From the NCBI GenBank assembly GCA_022701365.1, contig JAKUHH010000303.1, forward strand, positions 124,001-188,000: a stretch of 64,000 bases of DNA, written 5' to 3'. Positions within the stretch are counted from its first letter, which is position 1, and every line of letters starts with the position of its first letter. The stretch comes from Mycocentrospora acerina. Lineage: Eukaryota; Ascomycota; Dothideomycetes; Pleosporales. Positions 24,795 to 36,049 of this stretch are shown one piece after another. The notes under the pieces were generated by a model. That model made no database searches. It was not told where the DNA came from and worked only from the letters and a program-made list of their open reading frames with translations. The position numbers and the translations under genes are program-made.

Positions 24795-25732
24795 ATGACG
24801 CTTGACACCCTTCCCCCCGAAATATTGTTCAATATCCTCTCCTTTGCCACTCCGGACGGGGTTACTGCAGAGCCCACACCGATTCATCAGTGGAATACTC
24901 TTGCTGCGACGAATAGACATCTTAATTCGATCGTAGAAGAGTACGCCCGAGGTCTTCTAAAACAACACGTCGATTTCACGCCTCCCAAGTCATCGAAGAC
25001 TTTTACATGCCGCAAGAAATGGGCGGAGGGAATATGTCAGATGTGCAAGAAAACCAGCAGGAGACGAGCGACGCTGAACCGGATCTTTACATGCTGTCGG
25101 ATTTGTGATAGGAAGCATTTTCCAAAAATGGTGCGTCTTCAGTCAAATTTCCTCGCTTGAAGATCTATTCATAGGATGTGGAAAATGAGGTTCTGTGTGG
25201 ATTTTTAGTCAAGATGCTTGAGACTGGATGTCAAGCTTTCCATCTTACCTAGTGTGCTGACAATCGAACACAGACAATGACACAAGCGAAGGAGATATAT
25301 AAACTTTCCAAACTAGACATGTTTACACCAAATCGTCTTCACCCATCTTTGCCTCCCCTTGCCGTGGGTGAAGCTCCAGCAATGGGTGCAACTGCTACTT
25401 TAATTTCCGAGCTAGACCTAATTGCTCGCCGTGATTTGATCCACGCCCGCCTTGGAGAGAAGAATAGTAACGATCCTGTATATCTACGTCGGCGGTGTGC
25501 GGCACATGAAAGGCTAATTGCGCATATGGACATTTATTACTGCCACCGACGCCGGGCGTGGAAGGCAGCGGGCAGGATGCAGAGCGAGAATTATGAGGAC
25601 AAGCCAGGGCCCAGTAAGAGTATGCAGACAAAGGAGAGCAGGAAAGATTATGTGGAGAGAGGCTTATGGAAGGAGTGGGCAGCTTTGAGGATGGGTGGAT
25701 CTTCAGAGGACGATACTAATGAGCTCAGCTGA
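24795..25732 (+). CDS. F-box protein with XPA-like zinc finger and DNA-binding-like segment
   Basis: About 265 aa. The N-terminal F-box (TLDTLPPEILFNILSFATPD, residues 3-50) predicts binding to Skp1 and a role as substrate adaptor of an SCF ubiquitin ligase. Next comes CQMC-x16-CRIC, close to the CxxC-x17-CxxC zinc finger of repair protein XPA, followed by MTMTQAKEIYKLSKLDM, which lines up with the XPA TEAK-Y-L-D-L motif. The intron at about 25132-25273 (GTGCGT...ACACAG) falls between the zinc finger and this motif. The C-terminus is charged. The ATG at 24795 is chosen because upstream sequence in frame lacks another ATG. The substrate is unknown. Confidence 0.78.
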
Positions 25733-25947
25733 ATGCATATGCAGGTAGCTTCACAAAACTTAAAAGCTTGAGATAGACTTAACGAGCAAAAGAAATCGTC
25801 GATAAATTACAAAACGCTTTTAATGTTGTACGGCCATAAACAGAGTGAACAAATTCGGCAGCTTCTCTACACAGTTTCCGAACATTTGGGCGTTGTAGCC
25901 TTCATCAAGAGAACGGCCGTGTGCTGCATAGCTACATAATGGCTTCG

Positions 25948-26690
25948 TCAATCCTCGTCGTCAGAGGATGCATAACCCAGTCCCAAGGAGACGCCTGATA
26001 TTCTAGCCGGAGTTGGAGCAAATGCAGACTTGTTTGATGTAGATGGCTTTTTCGTGGTTGTTGCGGGTGCCACCGGTTCTTTGCTTGTCATAGCTGCCGT
26101 CGTTTCGTTCGCCGCCTCCTGATCGACATTCTTCTTCTCTTCAGCCGCCGAGCTGGACTTGCGCAGCTTGATACCCTTCAGAAGCCCGCCCTCAGAACCT
26201 TTCTTTCTCTTTCGGCCGGCTACAGCCCATTGTACACTGTCGTCTTTTGGCACATCGACGCTCTCCTCTTCAAGGGCTTTTCGTTCAGCCTCTTCTTGCT
26301 GCCTGCGAAATGCGTCCAGCCCTTCGAGCGTGTCCTTCCTTATCGCAGCCTCCTGCTGCCGTTTCTTCTCCCTAACCTCCTCAAGGTATGCGGCTGCATC
26401 ATCGTCAAGCGCTTCTGCGAGCTTGTATCGTGCTGCCTCCTCGAATGCTGCCTGTTTCGCGTCTTACCATGTCAATCTAACATGTCAATTGAGAGCTTGA
26501 GTGGAATACACTGAGGTGTATCACCTTTGTTTGCCTGCAGGATCTCGTAAAGGCTCTTGCCCTCGTGCTGCTTGTCTAGCTCTGCTTTCTCGCGCCGCTT
26601 GTCTTCCAATTCCTGCTGTGCTTGTCGCCACTCATCATCTCTTTCGATGGGGTTGTCGATGCTCCCCCCACTGACGAAGCCGGAAGACAT
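25948..26690 (-). CDS. FAM192A/PIP30 (NIP30) domain protein
   Basis: Small nuclear-type protein of about 223 aa in two exons; the intron at about 26464-26534 (GTGATA...GGTAAG) joins LQANK to DAKQAAFEEAARYKL. The N-terminal family block includes FVSGGSIDNPIERDDEW and KSLYEILQANK, then a long charged coiled coil (YLEEVREKKRQQEAAIRKD) and DFLxxF-type variant GLDAFRRQQEEAERKALEEE. A basic KRKK stretch may act as nuclear signal. The acidic end SLGLGYASSDDED resembles the acidic tail that in the human protein binds the proteasome activator PA28-gamma. Fungi lack PA28-gamma as a rule, so the partner here is unknown. Confidence 0.82.
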
Positions 26691-27089
26691 CCCGGTAGCT
26701 GTGGCTGAAAGGCGCGGAGCTGGTGATGGTTGGGATAGGCCTACTTGAAAGTTGTGGAGAAGCGTGGAGGTCCTTAACGGGAGGAGAGGAAGAGTTGCTT
26801 GATGCGATTAGCGCCCCACAGGAAAAAGTCGCCAATTATGCTAAAATGGATGGCTCCATTTTTAAATTGCGGCCTCTTAAGTCTCTGATTCGTGGAAAGC
26901 TCGCGATTGATACGTCCCGGCTAAATTCACAATGGTGGGGGTCCTCGGCATAGGACCCCCGGCCCGATGATGTCGTTGTGGTGTAAAGGTGGGCAGCCTG
27001 CAGTTCAAAGGCAACGTGTGCCCCCCTTTCTGTCTCTAAATTTTGCTGTTCCACCCATACTCCCTCAATTCTCTTTTCAAACTCGTTGT
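26691..27089. promoter_or_regulatory. Divergent promoter region, FAM192A-like / aldo-keto reductase
   Basis: About 400 bp between head-to-head genes; short frames here run antisense to the flanking genes and are not supported. Confidence 0.4.
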
Positions 27090-28160
27090 ATGCTTCGTAC
27101 TCTAGCAAGAATGGCACCCAAGAACTGGACCAAAGAGCACTTCACGTAGGTCCGGCGCATTGGTTGTACGCGAATTGCATGCTAATTTGTATAAGGCTCA
27201 ACACTGGTGCAAAGATCCCGGCCATTGGTTTGGGAACATGGCAGTCGCAGCCTGGTGAGGTCCGCGAAGCTGTCAAGTCTGCTCTCCAGGCTGGCTACCG
27301 TCACATCGACACTGCTCTTGCCTACGGCAACGAGAAAGAGGTCGGTCAGGGCATCAAGGATTCCGGTGTTCCCCGTGAGGAGATATGGGTTACCACAAAA
27401 CTCGACAACCCGTGGCACAAGCGCGTTGAAGAGGGTATCAACTCTTCATTGGAGAGCTTGGGTCTTGACTATGTTGATCTTTACCTCATGGTAAATTCGG
27501 CCCCCCATTCTCATGACAACGGCTCTGACATTTCTCTAGCACTGGCCTTCGTCTACCGACCCTGAAGACCTCAAGAAGCACCTTCCTGGCTGGGACTTCC
27601 TTGATACCTGGGCTGAGCTACAGAAGCTTCCCGAGTCTGGACGTGTCAAGAACATTGGCGTTAGCAATTTTGCTATCAAGAACCTCGAGAAGCTCTTTGC
27701 CGACTCCCGGTTCAAGATTACGCCAGCTGTGAACCAGATCGAGCTCCACCCCAACAACCCCTCGTAAGTCGACTCCATTCCTGCGCTGCTGCTCTCTAGA
27801 AACTGACACAACTCCAGACCTAAACTCCTTGACTATCTCAAGAAGAAGGGCATTCACGCCACCGCCTACTCCTGCCTGGGTTCTACTGACTCACCTCTCT
27901 ACAAGAACGAGTCCCTCAAGAAGCTCGCAGAGAGCAAGGGCAAGACCGTCCAACAGGTCCTGCTCATGTGGGGTTTGCAGCGTGGAACCTCCGTTATCCC
28001 CAAGTCTGTTTCTGCGTCACGAATCCAGGCCAACTTTGAAGTTGACGGCTGGGAGTTGACTGCTGAGGAGATTAAGCAGATTGACTCGCTACCAGAGCGC
28101 TTCAAGGTCTGCGGTGATGCTTGGCTACCAATCAAGGTTTTCTTTGGCGACGATGAGTAG
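27090..28160 (+). CDS. Aldo-keto reductase (Gcy1/Ypr1-like)
   Basis: NADPH-dependent reductase of carbonyl compounds, about 304 aa in four exons. Introns at about 27146-27197, 27490-27539 and 27763-27817 restore EHFTLNTGAKIPAIGLGTWQ, DLYLMHWPSS and NNPSPKLLDY. Catalytic tetrad: Asp and Tyr in DTALAYGNE, Lys in TTKLDN, His in HWP. NADPH-binding region: VIPKSVSASRIQANFEV. The C-terminus (LPIKVFFGDDE) is the short type found in fungal glycerol/glyceraldehyde reductases. Start is ATG 27090 (MLRTLARMAPKNW), with an alternative in frame at 27111. The exact substrate cannot be assigned. Confidence 0.93.
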
Positions 28161-28468
28161 ATTTTATGTGTTTGACGACGATTGTGGAATATGATACCAA
28201 AGCTATGTAGATGAAATTCAATAGTCAACCATAAATATGCACATCCGGGCTTCCATCGCGTGAAAATAAAAGAGCAAGTGATTCCCCTGCGTGTCTACAT
28301 TCTACAGCAAACCACGAAATTGAACGTCAAGCAGGCACACAAATGAACTTTGGAGATGCGAGAGACTTGTAGTGCTCGGTCAGGTGAATTCAACAATGGT
28401 ACTTTATGGGGAAGAGCCAAATTCGTAATCTATCCAAAAAGAGAGCGCGTGGACGATTTGTCATGTCA

Positions 28469-28486
28469 AACACGTGACCACGTGTT
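28469..28486. promoter_or_regulatory. Perfect inverted pair of CACGTG boxes upstream of rad51
   Basis: AACACGTGACCACGTGTT is an 18-bp inverted repeat with two CACGTG cores separated by AC, about 120 bp upstream of the Rad51 start codon. CACGTG is the site bound by bHLH factors such as Pho4/Cbf1-type proteins. Function here is inferred from position only. Confidence 0.5.
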
Positions 28487-28606
28487 CGCGCTAGACCGTC
28501 ACTGCCTTGTCTCGCGCATCGCCACCAAAATTCCTCACATCAACAACCTTCTCTTGCATACTTCTTCACACTCTTCTCTTCCTATAAACTTACAAGTACA
28601 CTCAAT

Positions 28607-29803
28607 ATGAGCGCCGAAGAAGAGCAGTTTGATGAGGGCGCGACAGGCGCACCTGGCGCGCCCACTCCTGTTTCCGCGCTCGAGGTACGTCTTGCTCTCT
28701 ACTGATCCTACACGCGATGGTACTAACTTTTTTCCAGGGTCTCAACGGCTTGACTTCGCGCGATATAAAGTTGATCATTGATGGCGGCTTCAATACGGTG
28801 GAGTCAATTGCATACACGTAAGTCTTGTGTGCAGACACTCAATGACCCCGCAGCTAACACAGAACAGACCACGGCGGGCACTCGAGCAAATCAAGGGTAT
28901 TTCAGAGCAGAAAGCATCGAAACTACTCGCAGAGGGTATGTCATTTAATTTTACTCTTACGTTTTATTGCTAACCGAGGCAGCGTCGAAACTCGTGCCTA
29001 TGGGTTTCACAACGGCAACTGAGATGCACCAACGGCGAAGTGAACTTATCTCTATCACAACTGGGTCAAAGCAGCTAGACACATTGCTTGCTGGAGGCAT
29101 CGAAACAGGATCTATTACAGAGATCTTCGGCGAGTTTAGAACGGGAAAGAGTCAGATTTGCCACACTCTGGCTGTGACTTGTCAATTACCATTTGACATG
29201 GGCGGCGGCGAGGGCAAATGTCTATACATCGACACAGAAGGCACCTTCCGACCCGTTCGACTTCTCGCAGTAGCCAACCGATATGGTCTATCAGGGGAAG
29301 AAGTGCTGGATAACGTTGCGTACGCACGCGCATACAACTCCGACCACCAGCTCGAACTTCTTAATCAAGCCGCACAGATGATGACTGAGACACGCTTTTC
29401 ATTACTCATTGTCGACTCGGCTACATCGCTCTATCGAACAGATTTCTCTGGTCGCGGAGAGCTCTCAAGTCGACAAACGCACCTGGCTAAATTCATGCGC
29501 ATGTTGCAGCGGCTTGCCGATGAATTTGGCATTGCAGTTGTCATCACAAATCAGGTCGTCGCGCAGGTAGACGGTGGGCCGAGCGCAATGTTCAACCCAG
29601 ATCCCAAGAAGCCTATCGGTGGAAACATCATTGCACACGCAAGTACGACCCGACTCAGCTTGAGGAAGGGTAGGGGTGAAACACGAGTGTGCAAAATTTA
29701 CGACAGTCCATGTCTGCCCGAGAGTGACTGTCTATTTGCGATCAACGAGGATGGTATTGGTGATCCAAAGGAGAAGGATCTAGAGGAGAGAGCAGCAAGG
29801 TAA
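28607..29803 (+). CDS. RAD51: DNA recombinase Rad51
   Basis: RecA-family ATPase that forms filaments on single-stranded DNA and catalyses strand exchange in homologous recombination. About 349 aa in four exons with introns at about 28685-28738, 28819-28867 and 28937-28981. The N-terminal lobe carries a helix-hairpin-helix (ALEQIKGISEQKASKLL). Walker A is GEFRTGKSQ, Walker B LLIVDSATS, the polymerisation-motif region follows FTTATEMHQRR, and the L2-region block is NQVVAQVDGG. C-terminal GDPKEKDLEERAAR is typical. The N-terminus is short and acidic/Ala-Gly-rich. No irregularity seen. Confidence 0.97.
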
Positions 29804-30135
29804 TGAAATAGGCGATGTGGTTTATTCGTTTTCTGCGGTTGTTTTTGCTTCCGGCGGCGTGATGAGTGATGTAGAAGCTTTTGATATACTCCCTACTGTT
29901 AATGATATACGATGATACTGATCAGATGATCGAGTTCCATATTCAAGTCATGATGAGGGTGTTCTACGTCTCCAGTGATGGTTTGATGCTTGGTCTGTGC
30001 GTGAGCTACCAGCGAGCGCATTCCCAAAACCGCGACTTTTGTTAGTGAGCTGCACCTCCGCGCTCGCCGTGCAACTCCACCACCTACGACCCGAATCGAC
30101 CACTTGGACCCCGGAAATTTTCGCATGCGAGCAGG

Positions 30136-33100
30136 ATGGTCAAGAATGGAGGGACATGTCTCTACAAAGAGGCGCGGCTGAACATTGAGCCAGCCTTTCC
30201 TGGGTCGACGATCGCGTTCACGCTGCCCACGAGCTCTCTATCAACATTTGTGCTGCGAACAAGCGCAAAGCGCACCGTCATCACCGAGCAATATGTAGAC
30301 CAGGATGAGGAGGCCTTTGCGCGCCGTCATCTAGCGACTGAGGGCTCCATGTTCTTCAGACGACATCACGCAAGCCCGCGAAGCTTTCTTTGGCGCGTGC
30401 TTGACAACAGGAAGATGCTTGAAATACAAGCGACAGACCTAGACCACGACTACAGTGAAAAGCTCGAGGCCAACCTCACTCTGCTGTTACAGTTTCCTTC
30501 GCCGATTCGACCGTTCTGTGTGGCTTTCGCAGAGCCTACAGACCGAGACGCGCTCATCGTGTTCGCTATTACAACTGCGAACGAGTTATTCACGATCAAC
30601 ATTCACCGTGACTTCTTCGCCAATCCAACGGCTTCAGAACAGGATGTGGAGAACTGGTGCAAGAGGTCAGAGCCGGCACTATTCAGCGGTCGCATTCCAT
30701 ACCGACTTGTCGCGCTTGGTGTAGACGATTTGCTTGTAACGCTGGATGACGGGGCGATTTGTCGCATGCGCTGGAACAGAGATAGCAAAATTTGGGATGG
30801 AGTACGATATCAGCACAGCAATTGGTCTGTTCGGGGGCTCCTCTCGTGGAATTCACAGCCCACAGTACGCTTCGACAATACCGACTTTTCCACGTCAGCT
30901 GCTGCTGCCGTCGCCCTATCACCGGATGGGCAACACATCCTTTCCGTCTCTCTGGACCATACGTTGAGAGCGTGGAATGTTTCCTCGGGGAAGCCAGGTC
31001 TCCAAATGGATCTCTTGGGTCAGATGGATGCTGCTCTTGAGAAGCCTAATGCCTCCTACTTCATTGGCCCATCGCAGTCGAAGCTCATGGCTGTTCTTGA
31101 GGTCTCTGATGGTGTCAAGGATGCGAAGTACTACGTAGCTACGTACTCTCCAAAACAACATCAGTTCAAGTTCTGGGGTGTGGTCGACCCGGACGACTCA
31201 AAATCCGGCGTTTACGACGTGCAGCCAGATGTCGATCTTATTCCCCCGGTCGACGAACTCATGGAGACTACTGTATGGACCATGGAGGAGTTCCACATCA
31301 CTGTAGGGCCTGGGAGGTGGCAAACGACGGAGATTTGGATACGCGTGAGGTCTGGCCCGAGCAGCCGAGTGTACTACCTGAGCTTCAACCTTACAGATCC
31401 CGCTGTTTGTGCTCAATCGTGGAAGAACAACTGGGTATCTGTAGACTCGGGACCATTGACAGTGGATGGGCTAAAGGTAAACCCTGCGAATCCGAGCAGA
31501 CAGGATCAAAACGCTACCCAAGATGAATCTGGCGCATCTGAGCAATGGTTAGACTTCCTATTTTATCCTGGGCGATTTACCACTGCGACGCTGGAAACCG
31601 CTCTGTTGCTTTTCAAGAAAGGGCTAGATCGGTCACGATTGAGCAGGTCGCTAAGCCGAGGATCTCTGAAAGAGCGAATCTGCACCGCCGTCACAGCTCT
31701 TTCTAAGCAGGTGCAGAGTGGTGACGCAAACACGAGTCAATTCGAAGATGTTGCTGCATCACAATGGCAAGCGTACTACGGAATTGTGAAAGATTTGCAC
31801 AAGCGCCGAGGTGAATCGCTTTCTCTCGCATTTGATGAGAATACAGCTATGCCATGGCTGGTGCTGAGCGATCATATTTCTGCGATACGGAATTGCAACG
31901 AGCATGAAATCACTGGCCTAAACACAGCAGCAATCTCTGCTTCACACCAGCTCACCGGACCTCTCCACAGGATTCTAGAGCAACCAGAAGCTCGCGATGT
32001 GGCTCGACTTCTTAATGCTGCCGCTTCTTTCCGGCGACGATTGCCATCGTTCGTTCAACAAGAGGTCGAGCGGCAAATTAAGATGGACCTTCTCCAGAGT
32101 CGCTCTCTCACCATAGTGGACCGCATGGAAGACATTGAAAACCGCAGTGAGCTACTCCAGCATGTTTCGGATGAGGATTTGTCTGTGCTTCTTGAGGAAC
32201 TTGGAACCGAGGTTAAAGACCTTAGTACAGACACTTTCCTTCGGGCCATCCAGACTATTAGCTACGAGGAACAAGGTTACACAAACAGGAGGAGACAGGT
32301 GGCACGATACGGGCTCAGTGCTTTGCTTCGCGTCTCTCAGGAAACATTGGAAGCAGACTATAACACTCTTCTCGATCTCCTGGTTCTAGTCTTGTTCATG
32401 TTTGTTGAACTTGAGGGTGAGACACCCGAGGAGTTTGACGCATCCGAAATTTTTGTCGAGCTCATAGATCAGTTCAAGGACTGTTTGACAGTGTCCTGGA
32501 TGGCCAGCACGGTCTGGGCCCACCAAACAGCTACCGGGCCGGCTACCGAGATGCTGAACAGGGCCCTGAGCGAGCTCATGAAGACTGGAAAGAAGTTCCC
32601 ATTCACGCAGACGGTTCTGGAGGGAATATACGGCCATCGTTCTTTGGACCTGCCTTTCCCCAATGACCTCAAAGCCAATATTCTCACTTACTGGAGTCGC
32701 GCGTGGATATCATCCGTCTTCAAAGAGCAAAACTACGACTCGGTTGTGGAAGACTCGATGGGCATCCTACTCTTCCAAAAAGAATACGATCTGGCGTTGG
32801 ACTTTGCAAAGTTCCTTCCCGAGGGCAACTGGGCTACGTACCTGAAAGGACGGATGCACGTGGCGCTTGGTGAGAATGCGCTGGCATCCGTCTGTTTCCA
32901 AAAGGCAGCGTTCAATCTGGGTACGTTTACATGTGTATGAAATAAGAAGACGATACTGACTTTTGCAGCTTTGGGCATGTTCAATGTAGAAGACGCTGAT
33001 TCGGCAGGATTGGTGTCCGAAGCTGATAGAAATTCGTTCTCTGCAGGCCCCGCAAGATACTACAGCCATGTTTTGGGCCTCTTTGAAAAGTCCAGGGCAT

Positions 33101-33868
33101 ATACGTATGTTGCAGACTTTGCACGACTCGGCCTTCGATCACTAAGGGGTCGGGAAGATGAGGAGCTGAAAAATGAGCTGCTCCAACGGTTGTTCAGCGC
33201 TTCAATACAGACGTCCAACTTTGAGGAGGCATACTCGGCAATGACAAGGCACGGCGATGCAGCCCTGTAAGTTGACATGGCTTCTTGACCACGTCTTCCG
33301 TCGTGCTAATCAAAACTTTAGAAAACACTCATCCCTCCAGACACTCATCACATCCATGGTTTCACAATCACAAACCGCATCTCTTCTCAAGTTCCCTTTT
33401 GTCGGTCTTTCAGACGACGTGGATGCCATCCTCTTGTCTCTGTGCCAAAAGACGCTCAACCTCGCGTCCGGACCGGCCTACCACCAAATCCTTTACGCTT
33501 TCCGCATTGCGCGAAACAACTTCCGCGGCGCAGCATCCATCCTCCATGAGCGGCTGCAGCGTCTGAAGACGACATCATCCAAAGTGCACGACCCAGCTGA
33601 CGAGTCCTTGGCTCAGTGCTACCTCATGATCATCAACACGCTGTCGTCGGTCCGCCAAGAGGATGCGTACATTCTGGCTGAGCAGCGAGTGGACGAAACC
33701 GGACCGCCACAATGGGGCATTGGCAACGGAAAGAAACTGCTCAAGAGGCAAATTATCACGCTTGACACGTTGAGGAAGGAGTACCAGGCAGAGCTCGACC
33801 GTGTTGCGGCGATTGAGAGCGGGCAGTTTCCGTTTGTGGATCCTAGAGATGACATGGACATTCTGTAA
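30136..33868 (+). CDS. NUP120: Nucleoporin Nup120/Nup160 (Y-complex)
   Basis: Scaffold subunit of the outer-ring Y (Nup84/Nup107) complex of the nuclear pore. About 1,210 aa in three exons; introns at about 32922-32967 and 33268-33322 restore FNLALGMFNVEDAD and AALKHSSLQTLITSM. The N-terminal half is a degenerate beta-propeller with WD-like strands (VALSPDGQHILSVSLDHTLRAW); the rest is helical with repeats such as ALDFAKFLP and EEAYSAMTRH. Family features at the start include LNIEPAFPGSTIAFTLPTSS. ATG 30136 gives MVKNGGTCLYKEARLN, fitting the family, with no clear upstream alternative. The 330 bp before it also holds the rad51 3' UTR. Confidence 0.9.
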
Positions 33869-34051
33869 GTGTAGGATTATGCTTAGCGTGGCGTTTTAGG
33901 GTGATTTGGAGGGATGCGGTCTGGGAGATATGATCTCGAGTCCTTGAGGGTGTAGGAGAATAGTATCTAGCAGACACGAATGACATGTGGGCACGCATTT
34001 GCACCAGCCTTCTTGGATTTGCATACATGAATAAATATATGTATCTATATT

Positions 34052-34083
<32 letters not shown>

Positions 34084-34445
34084 GAAAGCAACTTTCAGGT
34101 TGGCCTGTCCAGCATTCGTGATGATGCCAAGGGGTGAGCTCAAATGCAAAGTCGGCTAATGTTGCCGTTTCCTGCATTCAACGCCAAAAACACACGCTAC
34201 CGGTTGGCGGGGCGTCGCGACCCGCGGTCAATCATCGTGACAGAGAGGCGTGACGCTCAGCAGCAAGTTGGCCGCGTGTTTTGCTCTTTCCACCTCTGGC
34301 CTGGCAGACGTATGCAGCCGTCCGACCTCAGCGTAGACGCACAGTCCACAGTCGATGATCTATAATCCATAATCCATAATCAGCAATTAGCAATCATCCA
34401 TGGCAAGTAAACACTCGGCCCTAGCAACGCGTCCCTCCACTAACA
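33869..34445. other. Intergenic region with (TA)n(GT)n run
   Basis: About 580 bp between nup120 and the E2 gene. A mixed TA/GT dinucleotide tract lies at about 34044-34081, and a TCCATAA repeat (34360-34380) just upstream of the E2 start. Peptides encoded across the tract are low complexity. Confidence 0.6.
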
Positions 34446-35829
34446 ATGACGCTGCAGAACTCAAAGTCACTGCGACGCCTCGCAGCCGACCACAGTTCTC
34501 TGCACACGGCCGGCCTCCCACCAAACTACCTCTTCCCACCCACCTCGTCCGACTCGGACTCGCTCACCACCCTCGACGTTCTCCTCGCCGGGCCGCTGGG
34601 CACACCCTACGCCTCGGGCGTCTGGCACCTGCGTCTCGACATCCCACCCACCTATCCCGCTGCACCTCCCACAGCCGCATTCCGCACACGGCTATGGCAC
34701 CCCAACATCGACGAGGCGACGGGCGCCGTGTGCGTCGAGACGCTCAAGCGGGACTGGAAGAGCGAGCTCCGGCTGCGAGATGTGCTCGTGACGATTTCGT
34801 GTCTGTTGATTCAGCCGAATCCGGCGAGTGCGTTGAATGAGGCGGCGGGGAAATTGGCGCAGGAAGACTGGGACGGGTATTGCAGGAGAGCGAGGTTAAT
34901 GACGAGCATCCATGCGGGGGTGCCGGCGAATTTGGTTGAGGGTGTGAGGGAGGCGCAGAGTAGAGGGGAGGATGTGAAGGGAAAGGGAGAGAGGGAGAGG
35001 GAGGAGGTGGCTGACAAGATTGAAGGGAAGGGCAAGGGCAAGGAGAGGGTGAAGATTACGCCTGTAATGGCGTCAAAGGTCTGCAGGCCATAGATCGAGC
35101 GCTGGTAGGGTGTTTTGCTGACTTTATCATGACTAGACGCAACGCCTGCCTGCTGAAGATGACGCAGAGAATACTCAACAACAAGAACCCACAGATCCTG
35201 GGAGCGGCGAGAGCGACTGGATCCCCGGCCCCGCCGCAACACGTCGCACCAACAACAACAACATCTTTGGCATCAAAGGCCTCCCCCTCTCCTCGCCTCC
35301 AAAACGCATCTTCCCTGCAACCACCAACCCCACTAGCACGGAAGAAAAGCAAAACACGGACCCTTTCACAACCGTCCCCTCCAAGCACAAACCCCTCTCC
35401 TTTGACCTACGCATCCCCACCTCCTCGCAATCATCCCAACAGCAGCAGCAGCAGCAACAACACCAATCGGCAACAGACACGCCCGAGCTCCTCAAATTCT
35501 CCCACCAAAACCCCTTTTCCGCCATTCAGCCAAACAACCAAACACACGCCCTTTTCAAGGAGTTTTCCTACTCGTGGGAGGAGAGCAGGATCCTGCACGA
35601 CGCAGATGTAGATGTAGATGCAGATGTGAATGGAAATGGCAATGGAAATGGCAATGTTAATGTAGATGCGGGGGGGTTGAAAAAGTACGAGTTGAGGAAG
35701 AGACTGGCTGGTGAGGAGTTTGAAGAGAAGCGGAGGTGGGAGATGAAGAGGTTTAAGAGGGCTGGCGGGGAGTTGGGTCGATGGAATAAAGGGGATTTTG
35801 GGCCGAGGGTGGGGATTGGGCGGTTGTGA
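34446..35829 (+). CDS. UBE2S-like ubiquitin-conjugating enzyme E2 with long C-terminal extension
   Basis: E2 of about 435-440 aa. The UBC domain (residues 5-160) has WHPNIDE, the active-site Cys in GAVCVETLKRDW, then ELRLRDVLVTISCLLIQPNP and ASALNEAAGKLAQED. LKRDW plus LLIQPNPASALNEAAG closely matches animal UBE2S, the K11-chain-elongating E2 of the anaphase-promoting complex. After a charged linker, the frame continues through an intron (donor 35064 or 35079, acceptor 35136, CTGAC branch) into about 230 more codons without a stop, including a poly-Gln run, Asn-Gly repeats and a basic end. The last residues are GPRVGIGRL; the terminal Arg-Leu recalls the APC/C-docking tail of UBE2S (which ends RRL). 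The donor choice is uncertain; both keep the frame. A prediction ending at 35093 would miss the tail. Confidence 0.82.
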
Positions 35830-36049
35830 GTGGTGATGATTTTGAATGCATGCATAGCGTGGTTTGGTGGGTTGGTTGGTTGGTTGGTGGGTGGGTGGAT
35901 GAACAGGCGTTTGTTTGGTTAGGGGATGTATTTTTTATTCCTTTGGAATTAGGAGTTGGGAGATACCCCCCCCGCCACCTTTTTTTTCAAATCCAATCCA
36001 ACATTATAGCCCCTCTACCTCTACGACACTCGAATCACAAAAAAAAAAT
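35830..36049. other. Short spacer between convergent genes, with GGTT run
   Basis: Contains a GGTT/GGTG tetranucleotide run (about 35869-35898) and poly-A near 36038-36048. It separates the 3' ends of the E2 gene and the dehydrogenase gene. Confidence 0.6.
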
